Origin: Caldilineae bacterium
GTDB taxonomy: Bacteria; Chloroflexota; Anaerolineae; Epilineales; Epilineaceae
NCBI GenBank assembly: GCA_020634625.1
Contig: JACKBJ010000013.1
Coordinates: 30,252 to 94,251 of the forward strand
DNA: 64,000 nucleotides
Direction of reading: 5' to 3'
Position 1 is the stretch's first letter, and the number at the start of each line of letters is the position of its first letter. Under the pieces are notes generated by a model. That model made no database searches. It was not told where the DNA came from and worked only from the letters and a program-made list of their open reading frames with translations. Below, in pieces: positions 1 to 7,565 of this stretch. The position numbers were made by a program, and so were the translations under genes.

Positions 1-306
1 GCCCGGCTGCTGGCTCCGCTCTCGACGGCGCGCCTGCGACGCATGGACTTCTGGGCGCCGCTGGCCGGCTTCGACCCCTTGCCCTATTGGCGGGAGGTGG
101 ATGTCCCCGTCTTCCTCGCCTTTGGCGGAGGGGATCCGAGCGTGCCCGTGGCTGCCAGCGCCGAACGCATTGAGTCGCTTGATCGGGACTGGCTCGTCGA
201 GGTCTATCCCGATGGCGGCCATGGAATCTCGGACCCGGTCACCCAGCGGGTGCAGGAGGCCTTTCTCGCCGACCTCGTCGACTTCATTGCGCGTGCCGGC
301 AGCTAG
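1..306 (+). CDS. alpha/beta hydrolase, C-terminal part (5' end outside window)
   Basis: The frame is open from base 1 and stops at 304-306, so only about 101 C-terminal residues are present. They look like the last strands of an alpha/beta-hydrolase fold: a strand ending in FLAFGGGDPSVPV carries the usual catalytic acid (Asp), and PDGGHGIS carries the usual catalytic His. The last helix (VQEAFLADLVDFIAR) is typical of the family. The nucleophile and the substrate-determining cap lie upstream, so the substrate cannot be named. Esterase, lipase, haloperoxidase or peptidase are all possible. Downstream lies a degenerate insertion sequence, so this gene probably ends its transcription unit. Confidence 0.75.
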   Translation, partial: ARLLAPLSTARLRRMDFWAPLAGFDPLPYWREVDVPVFLAFGGGDPSVPVAASAERIESLDRDWLVEVYPDGGHGISDPVTQRVQEAFLADLVDFIARAGS

Positions 307-388
307 CGGTCTCGACGGCGTTGGGTAGGGTGGAGTCGCCCGCCCCGGAGCCCGCGTGCGTCAGTTGGGTGTCGATCGAGCAAGAGTT

Positions 389-490
389 CGCATGGCCCAC
401 GGCCTTGCACGACCGGGCATCCAGGATCACAGCCAAATAGACCCAGCCCGACGCGGCCGAGGTCCTCGGGCCGCTCACGATCAAGTCACT
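389..490 (-). pseudogene. IS3-family transposase OrfB fragment
   Basis: Within a minus-strand frame of 284-541, the segment GWVYLAVILDARSCKAVGHA matches the strand after the first catalytic Asp of the rve/DDE integrase core in IS3 OrfB. In intact members it reads roughly as YLAVVLD.SR.VVGWA. Only about 35 residues are recognisable. The N-terminal region and the rest of the DDE catalytic core are absent, so this is an internal-deletion relic that belongs with the OrfA remnant just upstream. Confidence 0.6.
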
Positions 491-797
491 GGCAGCGCTG
501 CGCTGCCTCGGAAAGAGCCCTACCTTCGTGGAGAAGCTCATTCTCCGACGTCAACTGCTCGATCTTGCGCCCCAGCTCCGCGATGCGCTGGACGAGCTCT
601 CGCTCACGCTGCGCGACCCCTGCCGGGTCGGGACCGTCGAACCTGCCCGCTTCGTCGTTGCGGCGCCACTTCCGCAACATCGTTGGGCTGAGCTCGTGCT
701 GCCGGCACGGTAGCGCCGGGCTGGTGTGTCCGCCGGGGAACTCTTCGACCACCTGCTGTTGGAGCACGGCGCTGAACGTCCGCCTAGCTCGACTCAT
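486..797 (-). pseudogene. IS3-family transposase OrfA remnant
   Basis: Translation from the ATG at 797 gives MSRARRTFSAVLQQQVVEEF followed by CRQHELSPTMLRKWRR, the N-terminal helix-turn-helix of IS3/IS911-type OrfA proteins. A heptad-like stretch ending in QLTSENELL is the family's leucine zipper. After that the frame diverges (HEGRALSEAAQ) and stops at 486, where an intact element would continue toward the programmed frameshift into OrfB. DNA binding by the fragment is possible, but without OrfB it cannot transpose. A start further upstream at 827 is open but not supported by the family alignment. Confidence 0.7.
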
Positions 798-942
798 GGA
801 CGTTCTCGTTGAGCCCCGACAGTACACCAGTTTGCTCGCGCTCTGCGGTCCAAGCCCTGGGAGTCACTCCAAGGTTCGAGGCGCTGGGATGACGCCTCGA
901 CGCGCCGAGGCCAAGGTCGACGGGAGCGCCTCCCCGCCGGCT

Positions 943-1632
943 TCAGTACTTCAAGCCCAGCGCGTCACAGAGAAAGCGCATCAGCGGCTGGATCTGGGAC
1001 CATGCCGCCGTCGCTCGCTCGGGCAGGTCGGGGCCTTCGATCGCCGCGTCCGGCCATTCCAGGACCGCGATGTAGTCCTTGCGCTTGAGCTCCTCGATCA
1101 GCGGGTGCTCGGGGTCATATCCGCGTGGAGCACGCTTCAGCGACTCGCCGCCCAGCGCCCAGCCCGACCGGAAGGCCGGTGCGTCGATGACGTCGCGCCA
1201 TCGTTCGGGCCGGTCCGCGATGGCCTGGCGGATCTGGCGCAGCGGCTCGGCGGCCGGATGCCAGACGCCGCCGGCCAGGAAGACGCCGCCCGGCTCGGCG
1301 TGCAGGTAGAGCCCCGGCGCGTGGACGTCCTTGCCGGCAGCGTGCCGCAGCTGGATGCCGAGATTGGTCTTGTAGGGCGAGCGGTCCTTGCTGAAGCGGA
1401 CATCGCGAAAGATGCGCATCAGCGAGCCGCCGACCTTCTTCGGCTCGGCGCGCAGCTCGGGCGACAGCGTCGCAAGCCGGGGCGCCATGGCCGCGATGAA
1501 GGCCAGCGCCGGCTCGCGCAGGTGCCGTTCGTAGCGCTGCTGGTTGGCCTGGAACCACTCGCGCTCGTTGTGGAAGCGTAGATCCTCCAGGAAGCCGATC
1601 ATCTCGGGGCCGAAGCCGGCGAAGTCTGGCAT
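943..1632 (-). CDS. DUF2461 domain-containing protein
   Basis: The 229-residue product matches the DUF2461/TIGR02453 family over its full length. It has an N-terminal FLEDLRFHNEREWFQ segment, then IFRDVRFSKDRSPYKTNLG near residue 80, the family's most conserved block, and a C-terminal YIAVLEWPDAA region. No biochemical function is established for the family. The protein is soluble, with no signal peptide. I prefer the ATG at 1632 because GGAGG (1640-1644) sits at good spacing from it and only one base from the alternative ATG at 1638. It is monocistronic, downstream of the cytochrome pair and separated from it by about 48 bases. Confidence 0.85.
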   Translation of the reverse strand: MPDFAGFGPEMIGFLEDLRFHNEREWFQANQQRYERHLREPALAFIAAMAPRLATLSPELRAEPKKVGGSLMRIFRDVRFSKDRSPYKTNLGIQLRHAAGKDVHAPGLYLHAEPGGVFLAGGVWHPAAEPLRQIRQAIADRPERWRDVIDAPAFRSGWALGGESLKRAPRGYDPEHPLIEELKRKDYIAVLEWPDAAIEGPDLPERATAAWSQIQPLMRFLCDALGLKY

Positions 1633-1680
1633 TCGCATCCTCCGTAGGCGGAACTCGATCGCCGGCCTCGACCCCCAGGC

Positions 1681-2094
1681 TCAGCGCAGCGTCAACAGGT
1701 AGCTCACCAGGTCGTCCAGATGCGCCTCGCCCACCTGGTCGGCGATGTCGGCGGGCATCAGGTTGTTCGGAAAGCCCTCGACCGTGTAGCGCCGTGGATC
1801 CCGGATTGAGTCACGGATGTAGGCCTCGGCGTCCAGTCCCTCGATGCGGCCGGCACCGCGCGTCGCAATGCCGGCCAGCGAGGGCCCGACGACGATGCCG
1901 TCGCCGCTCGCCGCGTGACAGCGAGCGCAATGCATCTGAAAGACCGCCTGCCCGCGCGCCGCCTGCGGCTCCAGGGTCGGGAGCCGCTCGGCCGCCTGGC
2001 TCGTGCAGGCGGCCGAGATCAGGAGCAACGGCCCGATGGCCGCCAGGGCGCGGAGCAGGATGGCAGTCCGGCGCGCGCTCGGCAAGGCGCTCAA
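1681..2094 (-). CDS. monohaem cytochrome c lipoprotein
   Basis: This is a small exported c-type cytochrome of about 137 residues. A hydrophobic N-terminus ends in LLLISAAC, a lipobox with the modified Cys near residue 30. A single haem-binding CARCH motif follows at about residues 56-60, and a downstream NNLMPAD segment offers a probable axial Met. No ATG precedes the signal peptide. The best start is the TTG at 2094, whose TTGA overlaps the TGA stop of the upstream membrane-protein gene, implying translational coupling. The second in-frame TTG at 2085 is the alternative. It probably passes electrons at the outer face of the membrane. A role with the upstream polytopic protein is inferred from the overlap. 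Confidence 0.8.
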   Translation of the reverse strand: MSALPSARRTAILLRALAAIGPLLLISAACTSQAAERLPTLEPQAARGQAVFQMHCARCHAASGDGIVVGPSLAGIATRGAGRIEGLDAEAYIRDSIRDPRRYTVEGFPNNLMPADIADQVGEAHLDDLVSYLLTLR

Positions 2095-3296
2095 CTCGCC
2101 TGCAGCCGGCGCAGCATCGTGACCACCCCCAGCAGCACGCCGATGCCCATCACGAAGGCGCCGTGGCGGACATCGGCGCCGATCTTGGCGCCCAGGAAGG
2201 CCAGGATCCCGAGGTTGGTGATCCAGAGCGTCGCCATCTCCGCCCAGGGCATGATGCCCGCGCCGGCGGCCGCCCGCGAGGCCACCACCCCGAAGATCAG
2301 GTTCGTCATCATCCCGACGAAGCCCACGTGGGCGAAGGCCGCGAAGAACCAGGGCGGCATGAGCGTCGCATCGGCGTTCTTGCTCACCACGTAGAGGAAC
2401 AGCACCACGTACAGCACCAGCCACAGCGAGCCAAAGAAGGACCAGGCGCGGATGCCGGCGCCCTTCGGCAGGTCGGTCAGGGCGCGCCAGCCGACGCGGG
2501 CCAGGAAGATGACCATGCCGACCAGGAGCAAGAGCCCGAAGAGGGGCAGCACCTGCTCGACCGTGTTGGTAAAGAAGGCGAAGGGCACCAGCGCCGCGCT
2601 GATCATCCAGCAAAGGGCCTGCGCCGCGCCGGCCTTGGTCCAGCGCTGGCTCAAGCCGCCCCGGCCCCACTCGATGACCGCGCTGGCGACCAGGAACAGG
2701 TAGGTGTCCATCATGCCGGCGTGGGCGCCGACCCGATCGCCGGGAGGCAGGGGCAGGAACTCGCCCACCACGCGCTCCAGACCCAGCAGCATCCCGACCG
2801 TCGCGCCGATCGCCGCCGTCAACAAGGCACCGGCGGCCAGGAGATGCACCGTGCTCATCGGCGACTGATGCCGCAGCTGCCCGAAGGCGAAGATCGTGGC
2901 CGCCCAGAGCACCAGCACCGCGCAGGTTCCGAAGAGGGGCAGGAGCGCCACCAGCGGCCCGCTCGGCCGCGAGAAGGCCAGGCCGAAGGCGGGGATGTAG
3001 CCGGCGAAGACCAGGATCGCGGCCCAGACCAGCTTGCGGACCCGACCTTCGTAGTCGGTGCCGACCTCCCGTTCGCCGGTCAACACCCAGATCGCGATGC
3101 CGATGGCCGACAGCGTGATCCAGCCGATGCTGCCGCCGTGCAGGTGGATCAAGATCTGCCAGCGATCGATCTCACCCACCGTCAGGGCATTGTCGAAGCC
3201 AAAGTAGTTGTTGATCAGGAACAGCAGCAGCGCGCCGGTGAACAAGATCTTGAGCGAATGCCAGACCGAGTCGTTCTTCACGCGTCCGAGGTACAT
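2091..3296 (-). CDS. polytopic membrane protein with conserved membrane histidines (haem-copper oxidase I-like)
   Basis: This is a 401-residue, roughly 10-12-helix membrane protein. Histidines lie in or near predicted helices: HLHGG (residues 51-55), STVHLL, GAHAGMMDTYLF and FAHVGFVGMMTN. The arrangement recalls the short relatives of haem-copper oxidase subunit I or NnrS-like proteins, but the canonical full set of cofactor ligands is not obvious. I would not call it an oxidase. A G-rich plus GAG Shine-Dalgarno lies directly before ATG 3296. The stop overlaps the start of a cytochrome c lipoprotein, so the two are co-translated and probably form a redox unit. A symmetric 42-bp dyad lies about 70-110 bases upstream. 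Confidence 0.6.
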   Translation of the reverse strand: MYLGRVKNDSVWHSLKILFTGALLLFLINNYFGFDNALTVGEIDRWQILIHLHGGSIGWITLSAIGIAIWVLTGEREVGTDYEGRVRKLVWAAILVFAGYIPAFGLAFSRPSGPLVALLPLFGTCAVLVLWAATIFAFGQLRHQSPMSTVHLLAAGALLTAAIGATVGMLLGLERVVGEFLPLPPGDRVGAHAGMMDTYLFLVASAVIEWGRGGLSQRWTKAGAAQALCWMISAALVPFAFFTNTVEQVLPLFGLLLLVGMVIFLARVGWRALTDLPKGAGIRAWSFFGSLWLVLYVVLFLYVVSKNADATLMPPWFFAAFAHVGFVGMMTNLIFGVVASRAAAGAGIMPWAEMATLWITNLGILAFLGAKIGADVRHGAFVMGIGVLLGVVTMLRRLQAS

Positions 3297-3364
3297 CCTG
3301 GCTCCCCCCCCCATCTGAGCAGGGTCGATCGACCCCGCCGATCGCGGACCCCGTCCGCGCGCGC

Positions 3365-3406
3365 ATGATGCACCGATTGATCCGCATCGATCAAGTGAGG
3401 CATCAT
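3365..3406. promoter_or_regulatory. nested 42-bp dyad, probable operator
   Basis: Two perfect inverted repeats share one centre (3385.5). The outer arms are ATGATGC (3365-3371) and GCATCAT (3400-3406); the inner arms are TTGATC (3377-3382) and GATCAA (3389-3394). The site lies between the divergent cytochrome-pair gene (start 3296) and the VOC gene (start 3513). The inner half-sites resemble FNR/CRP-family TTGAT...ATCAA, but the spacing is 8 rather than 4. The cognate regulator is unknown. A dimer, or two nested dimers, could bind here and control one or both genes. Confidence 0.55.
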
Positions 3407-3512
3407 TGCGACCATGCACCAGCTCCCTTCGGGCAGCCGGTGAACCGCGTGGCGGCCTCGTCGGACGGCCAGCGCGTGGGCCGACGCGAACCCAGACCAC
3501 AGGAGCCAGACC

Positions 3513-3884
3513 ATGCAGCTCGGTGCCTTCTCGATCAGCCTGGCCGTCAAGGATCTCGAGGCCTCGCGGGCCTTCTACGAAGCGCTCGGCTTCGAGGCTT
3601 TCGCCGGCGAGGCCCAACAGGGCTGGCTGATCCTGCGCAACGGCGCGCATGTCATCGGCCTGTTCCAGGGCATGTTCGATCGCAACATCCTGACCTTCAA
3701 CCCGGGTTGGGACCAGCGCGCGCAGCCGCTCGAGAGCTTCACCGACGTGCGCGAGCTCCAGCGGCGGCTCAAGGCCAAGGGCCTGACCTTCGAGGCCGAG
3801 GCCGACGAGAGCGGCTCCGGGCCGGCGAGCTTCATCGTCGTCGATCCGGACGGCAACCCGGTGCTCGTCGACCAGCATGTCTGA
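3513..3884 (+). CDS. VOC-family (glyoxalase/dioxygenase fold) protein
   Basis: The 123-residue protein is a single vicinal-oxygen-chelate unit made of two beta-alpha-beta-beta-beta halves. It begins with LGAFSISLAVKDLEASRAFY, a family hallmark, and ends with IVVDPDGNPVLVDQH. The first metal-ligand position of true glyoxalases is not His here, so an active glyoxalase I is doubtful. A binding or resistance role, or an uncharacterised enzyme, is as likely. AGGAG at 3501-3505 supports ATG 3513. It is transcribed divergently from the cytochrome pair, with the 42-bp dyad between them. It converges on the small gene at 3991. Confidence 0.8.
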   Translation: MQLGAFSISLAVKDLEASRAFYEALGFEAFAGEAQQGWLILRNGAHVIGLFQGMFDRNILTFNPGWDQRAQPLESFTDVRELQRRLKAKGLTFEAEADESGSGPASFIVVDPDGNPVLVDQHV

Positions 3885-3990
3885 GCGTCGGACCCGGCTG
3901 GGCGCCGGATCGGAACATGGCCTCGCTCGGCGCACCAGTCGGCGCTCGCGGCATCGCCGCGCCGGCTTGCGTGACCGGGGAGCCGGCGCG

Positions 3991-4368
3991 CTAGGGGCGC
4001 GGCCCCGTCCTGAAGGCCGAGAGGTCGAGCACGACGAAGCCTTCCGCCTGCCGCGGAAGGTGCTCGCCCTCGGCTGCCTCCGCCGGGACCCCCAGCTCAC
4101 GCAGCGCGCGCACGGCGTTGACGCTGCAGCGCGCCTGACCCGGCGCTGGGCGGAAGAGCCCGTAGGCGTCGTCGCTGGGCTGCGCGCCGCGCAGGCCGAG
4201 CAGCCCACGTTCGGCGTCGACCGCCAGCAGAAGGTGCGTGGGCTGGCGCATGGCCTCGAAGAGCCGCGGACCGAGGGTCAGCGTGCCGTCGCCGTGAAGG
4301 TAGATCGACATGCCCTCGGCTGGCATCGGCGGCGGGTTTCGGCGGGGCTTGATCTGGGTCCAGGGCAT
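3991..4368 (-). CDS. small uncharacterised protein (hypothetical, widespread family)
   Basis: This is a soluble protein of about 125 residues with no signal peptide. The pattern is a basic N-terminus, then a strand GMSIYLHGDGTLTLGPRL, a central RGLLGLRGA strand and a C-terminal CSVNAVRALRELGV. It resembles a common bacterial hypothetical family with a layout like PRVSI..G.I.LN..A......L.YD....IGL.P....AY.......ISAKAF...YGI. The resemblance is from memory. No catalytic motif is visible and no function is assigned. It starts at ATG 4368 and is divergent from the arsenite pump gene, with a 153-base gap. Confidence 0.6.
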   Translation of the reverse strand: MPWTQIKPRRNPPPMPAEGMSIYLHGDGTLTLGPRLFEAMRQPTHLLLAVDAERGLLGLRGAQPSDDAYGLFRPAPGQARCSVNAVRALRELGVPAEAAEGEHLPRQAEGFVVLDLSAFRTGPRP

Positions 4369-4521
4369 CGTGGCGACGGCCTCCCATGGTCGGGTCTGGG
4401 CTCGGGACTCGGGGCTGGCGAGCCTGGATCGCGGCGCGCCGACCCCGGGCGCGACGGGGGAGACGATACGGGACCTTGGCCGATCGGTCCACACTTCGAT
4501 GCGAGCGAAGAGGACTGAAGC

Positions 4522-5610
4522 ATGTCGAAGGAGACGCCGAGCATGGATGCTTTGCCACCGCGAGCCGCCGGTCGCCTGGACTTCCTGGACCGCTACCTCA
4601 CACTGTGGATCCTGCTGGCGATGGCCGTCGGCGTGCTGGCGGGGCGCTTGCTGCCCGCGCTCAGCGCCGGCCTGGATCGGCTCAGCCTGGGCACGACCAA
4701 CCTGCCCATCGCCATCGGCCTGATCTGCATGATGTACCCGCCGCTGGCCAAGGTGCGCTACGAGGAGCTGCCAACCGTCTTTCGAGACGGGAAGGTGCTG
4801 GCGCTGTCGTTGGCCCAGAACTGGCTCGTCGGTCCGGTGCTCATGTTCCTCCTGGCGGTGATCTTTCTGCGCGACAGGCCGGAGTACATGGTCGGGCTGA
4901 CCATCGTCGGCCTGGCGCGCTGCATCGCCATGGTGCTGGTCTGGAACGACCTGGCGCGCGGAAGCAGCGACTACGCGGCCGGCCTGGTGGCGCTCAACAG
5001 CATCTTCCAGGTGCTCTTCTTCGGCCTCTACGCCTGGGTCTTCGTCACCTGGCTGCCGCAGCAGCTCGGCCTCGAGGGCGCCCTGCTCAAGGTGAGCATG
5101 GGCGCCATCTTCCAGAGCGTGCTGGTCTACCTCGGCATCCCCTTCCTGGCCGGCATGCTCACCCGCGCGATCCTGCGGCCGATGAAGGGCGAGGCCTGGT
5201 ACCAGGAAATCTTCCTCCCGCGCATCGGGCCGATGACCCTGATCGCCCTGCTGTTCACCATCGTGCTCATGTTCAGCCTGCAGGGCGAGCGCATCCTCGC
5301 ATCGCCGCTGGACGTCGCCCGCATCGGGCTGCCGCTGGTGCTCTACTTCGTGATCATGTTCGGGATCTCGTTCTACCTGGCCTACCGCGTCGGCGCGGAC
5401 TACGCGCGCGCCGCGACGCTGGCCTTCACTGCCTCCGGCAACAACTTCGAGCTGGCCATCGCGGTGGCGGTCTCCGTCTTCGGCATCGGCTCCGGCGTGG
5501 CCTTCGCGACCGTCATCGGCCCGCTGGTCGAGGTCCCGGTGCTGATCGGCCTGGTGGGCGTGTCGCTCCGCCTCGGCCGGCGCTATTTCGGCCTCGGCGC
5601 GATCGACTAG
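4522..5610 (+). CDS. arsB (acr3-type): ACR3-family arsenite efflux permease
   Basis: The 362-residue protein has about ten transmembrane helices and the length and order of ACR3/BASS-superfamily arsenite antiporters. The diagnostic block GLARCIAMVLVWNDLA includes the conserved Cys (residue 134) needed for arsenite transport in studied ACR3 proteins. A second conserved stretch, TLAFTASGNNFELAIAVAV, is near residue 300. It exports As(III), driven by the proton motive force, at the cytoplasmic membrane. No arsR or arsC is adjacent, which is unusual for an ars gene, so it may be regulated from elsewhere. It converges with corA across a hairpin. Confidence 0.92.
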   Translation: MSKETPSMDALPPRAAGRLDFLDRYLTLWILLAMAVGVLAGRLLPALSAGLDRLSLGTTNLPIAIGLICMMYPPLAKVRYEELPTVFRDGKVLALSLAQNWLVGPVLMFLLAVIFLRDRPEYMVGLTIVGLARCIAMVLVWNDLARGSSDYAAGLVALNSIFQVLFFGLYAWVFVTWLPQQLGLEGALLKVSMGAIFQSVLVYLGIPFLAGMLTRAILRPMKGEAWYQEIFLPRIGPMTLIALLFTIVLMFSLQGERILASPLDVARIGLPLVLYFVIMFGISFYLAYRVGADYARAATLAFTASGNNFELAIAVAVSVFGIGSGVAFATVIGPLVEVPVLIGLVGVSLRLGRRYFGLGAID

Positions 5611-5645
5611 GCCTGCCGGTTGCCGGCGCAACGCGGCCGCAGGCC
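5610..5645. terminator. compound hairpin between convergent arsB and corA
   Basis: Outer arms GGCCTGC (5610-5616) and GCAGGCC (5639-5645) enclose an inner stem GTTGC/GCAAC (5619-5623 / 5628-5632) with a four-base loop. It lies between two convergent stop codons, so it is a plausible bidirectional terminator or mRNA end-stabilising structure. No U-tract follows on either strand. Confidence 0.45.
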
Positions 5646-5667
5646 CGTCGCCCTGGCGCGGATGTGC

Positions 5668-6783
5668 CTAGCGCAGCCAGCCCTTGCGGCGGAAGAAGAT
5701 CAGCATGCCGACGGCGATCCCGAGCATGATGACGATCGCGACCGGGTAGCCGTAAGCCCAGCGCAGCTCGGGCATGTTGTAGGGCGAGCGCTCCGGGTCG
5801 AAGTTCATGCCGTAGATGCCGGCCACGAAGGTCAGCGGGATGAAGATGGCGCCTGTGATGGTCAGCACCTTCATGATCTCGTTGGCCCGGTGGCTGACGC
5901 TGGACAGGTAGAAGTCCATCAGCTCGCCGCAGCTCTCGCGATGGCCTTCGAGCAGCTCGAGCACCAGCACCGCATGGTCGTAGCAGTCGCGCAGGTGGAT
6001 TCGGGTCTCGTCCTCGATGCCCGGCAGCGGGTCGCGGATCAGGCGGTTGAGCAGCTCGCGCATCGGCCAGGCGCTGCGACGCATCGCGGCCAGGGTCTGG
6101 CGGGTCTCGAAGAGCTCGGCCAGCATGTCGGGCTGGGGATCGAGCAGGATGCGCTCCTGCAGCGACTCCATCCGCTCGCCGAGCGCCTCGAGCGGCGGCA
6201 GGTAGCGGTCGACCACCGCGTCGATCAGCGCGTAGGCCAGGTAGTCGGCGCCGGAGCTTCGGATCAGGCGACCCGCCTGACGGATGCGGGCCCGAACCGG
6301 CTCGAAGGCCTCGCCCTGCGACTCGCGGAAGCTGAGCAGCCAGCCCTCGCCGAAGAAGAGGCTGACCTGTCGATCCCGCCCGCCGACCTCGAGGCCCGGC
6401 TCGCGCAGGAGCACCGCGACGCAGCCCGGGAAGTCCTCGACCTTGGGGCGCTGGTGGGTGCGGGTGACGTCCTCGAGCAGCAGCCGATGGATGCCGAAGC
6501 GCCGTCCGAGCGCCGCCAGCACATCGACGTCGCCCAGTCCGACCACGTCGATCCAGGCCACCGGCAGGCCTTCCGGCAGCCGATCGAGCTCGGCCACCGA
6601 GGCGACCTCGCGGTCCTCCAGCCGCTCGGGTCCGTAAGCCATCAGGCGGATCCGCGGCGGCAGGGCATCCGGGTCCGCCTGCAGCTGACCAGGCAGGGCG
6701 CCGGCCGTCAAGGGCCGCGTCGGTCGGCGAACGGCCGCTGCTGGGCTGACCGGGCGGGGCCCGGCGGACGGGGTCTTGGCCAC
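5668..6783 (-). CDS. corA: CorA-family divalent cation channel/transporter
   Basis: The 371-residue protein has a long cytoplasmic alpha/beta and coiled N-terminal domain and two C-terminal transmembrane helices. The signature YGMNFDPE has the GMN at about residues 325-327, just after the first helix, the selectivity motif of the CorA/Mrs2 superfamily. The protein ends in a short basic tail (FFRRKGWLR), as usual. It should form a homopentamer importing Mg2+ or transporting Co2+/Ni2+. The start is GTG at 6783. An earlier start is not supported, because a stop lies close upstream. The gene is divergent from the His-rich membrane operon. Confidence 0.93.
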   Translation of the reverse strand: MAKTPSAGPRPVSPAAAVRRPTRPLTAGALPGQLQADPDALPPRIRLMAYGPERLEDREVASVAELDRLPEGLPVAWIDVVGLGDVDVLAALGRRFGIHRLLLEDVTRTHQRPKVEDFPGCVAVLLREPGLEVGGRDRQVSLFFGEGWLLSFRESQGEAFEPVRARIRQAGRLIRSSGADYLAYALIDAVVDRYLPPLEALGERMESLQERILLDPQPDMLAELFETRQTLAAMRRSAWPMRELLNRLIRDPLPGIEDETRIHLRDCYDHAVLVLELLEGHRESCGELMDFYLSSVSHRANEIMKVLTITGAIFIPLTFVAGIYGMNFDPERSPYNMPELRWAYGYPVAIVIMLGIAVGMLIFFRRKGWLR

Positions 6784-6912
6784 GGCGGGAGTCTAGCACA
6801 TGCGCGACCCGGATGGCGGGCGCGCGACGGACGCTACCGGCGACCCGGTGGGACACGCCACTGCGGGTATCCCCTCAGTGGCGCCGCGTCGCGCGATGCG
6901 GGATTGTTCGGA

Positions 6913-6941
6913 TTGTGTCTCGCGCCCGACGCCACGATACT
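6913..6941 (+). promoter_or_regulatory. possible sigma70-type promoter for the 7002-12682 operon
   Basis: TTGTGT (6913-6918), a 17-base spacer and GATACT (6936-6941) lie about 60 bases before ATG 7002. The elements are imperfect, but spacing and position fit. This is the only AT-richer stretch in the corA/7002 divergent gap. Confidence 0.35.
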
Positions 6942-7001
6942 GGTCCGGTCGCGGCATGCCGTCGCGGCCTTGGTCGAGCTCGGATCGCGAAGGAGTTGTC
7001 G

Positions 7002-7565
7002 ATGGTGGTGCAGCCCGCGCAGGCATGGCGGCGGTTCGAGCCGGTGCTCAACGGTCGTTGGCATGAGCGCGCGCTCATCGCCTTTCTCGTCATCGTGCTC
7101 GCGCACTGGGCGGAGCACATCGTCCAGGCCATCCAGATCTTCGTCCTGGGCTGGGCGCGTCCCGACTCGCGCGGCGTGCTGGGCCAGTACTGGCCCTGGC
7201 TCGTCAAGTCGGAGCTGCTTCACTACGGCTATGCGCTGGTGATGCTGGTCGGGCTGTGGATCCTGCGCCGGGGCTTCACCGGCGCCAGCTACACCTGGTG
7301 GATGCTCTCGTTCTGGATCCAGTTCTGGCACCACATCGAGCATGCGGTCCTCCAGCTGCAGGCGCTGACCGGGTACCATCTGTTTGGACGGCCGGTGCCG
7401 ACCAGCATCGTGCAGCTCTGGGTGCCCCGCGTCGAGCTGCACATGTTCTACAATACGATCGTCTTCATCCCGATGGTGGTGGCGATGTACCTGCATCGTT
7501 ACGGAGAGCACCCGGCCGACGCGCCGGCGCCGGCCTGCAGCTGCTCGCGCGTGGCGCGCACATGA
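7002..7565 (+). CDS. His-rich polytopic membrane protein
   Basis: The 187-residue protein has about four or five transmembrane helices. Histidines cluster at helix ends: HWAEHIVQ near residue 30, LLHYGYAL, FWHHIEHAVL and YLHRYGEH. The paired HxxEH-like groups suggest metal or haem binding, but no named family is certain. AAGGAG (6990-6995) with six-base spacing fixes ATG 7002; the longer frame upstream is not supported. The stop overlaps the next gene's start (ATGA), so the next, exported protein is probably its partner. It heads an operon that includes a two-component system. Confidence 0.7.
   Translation: MVVQPAQAWRRFEPVLNGRWHERALIAFLVIVLAHWAEHIVQAIQIFVLGWARPDSRGVLGQYWPWLVKSELLHYGYALVMLVGLWILRRGFTGASYTWWMLSFWIQFWHHIEHAVLQLQALTGYHLFGRPVPTSIVQLWVPRVELHMFYNTIVFIPMVVAMYLHRYGEHPADAPAPACSCSRVART

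Larger units (their letters stand above)
389..797 (-). mobile_element. degenerate IS3-family insertion sequence remnant
   Basis: The minus strand carries an OrfA-like helix-turn-helix and leucine-zipper frame (797 down to about 531). It is followed by a short stretch resembling the start of an IS3 OrfB integrase core (about 490 down to 389). A complete IS3 element is roughly 1.2-1.5 kb; here most of OrfB is missing. I could not find convincing terminal inverted repeats or a target-site duplication by eye. The element is therefore a decayed, immobile remnant between the hydrolase and DUF2461 genes. The remaining bases of the 307-942 gap show no other gene. Confidence 0.7.

Noticed and set aside
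3377..3394. Classical FNR box
   Set aside because: Half-sites TTGAT and ATCAA are separated by eight bases, not four; only a TTGAT-N4-ATCGA reading comes close. I therefore call it only a dyad.
4494..4510. CTTCG-N7-CGAAG as an ArsR operator before arsB
   Set aside because: It has only five-base arms and overlaps the ribosome site; this is too weak to claim.
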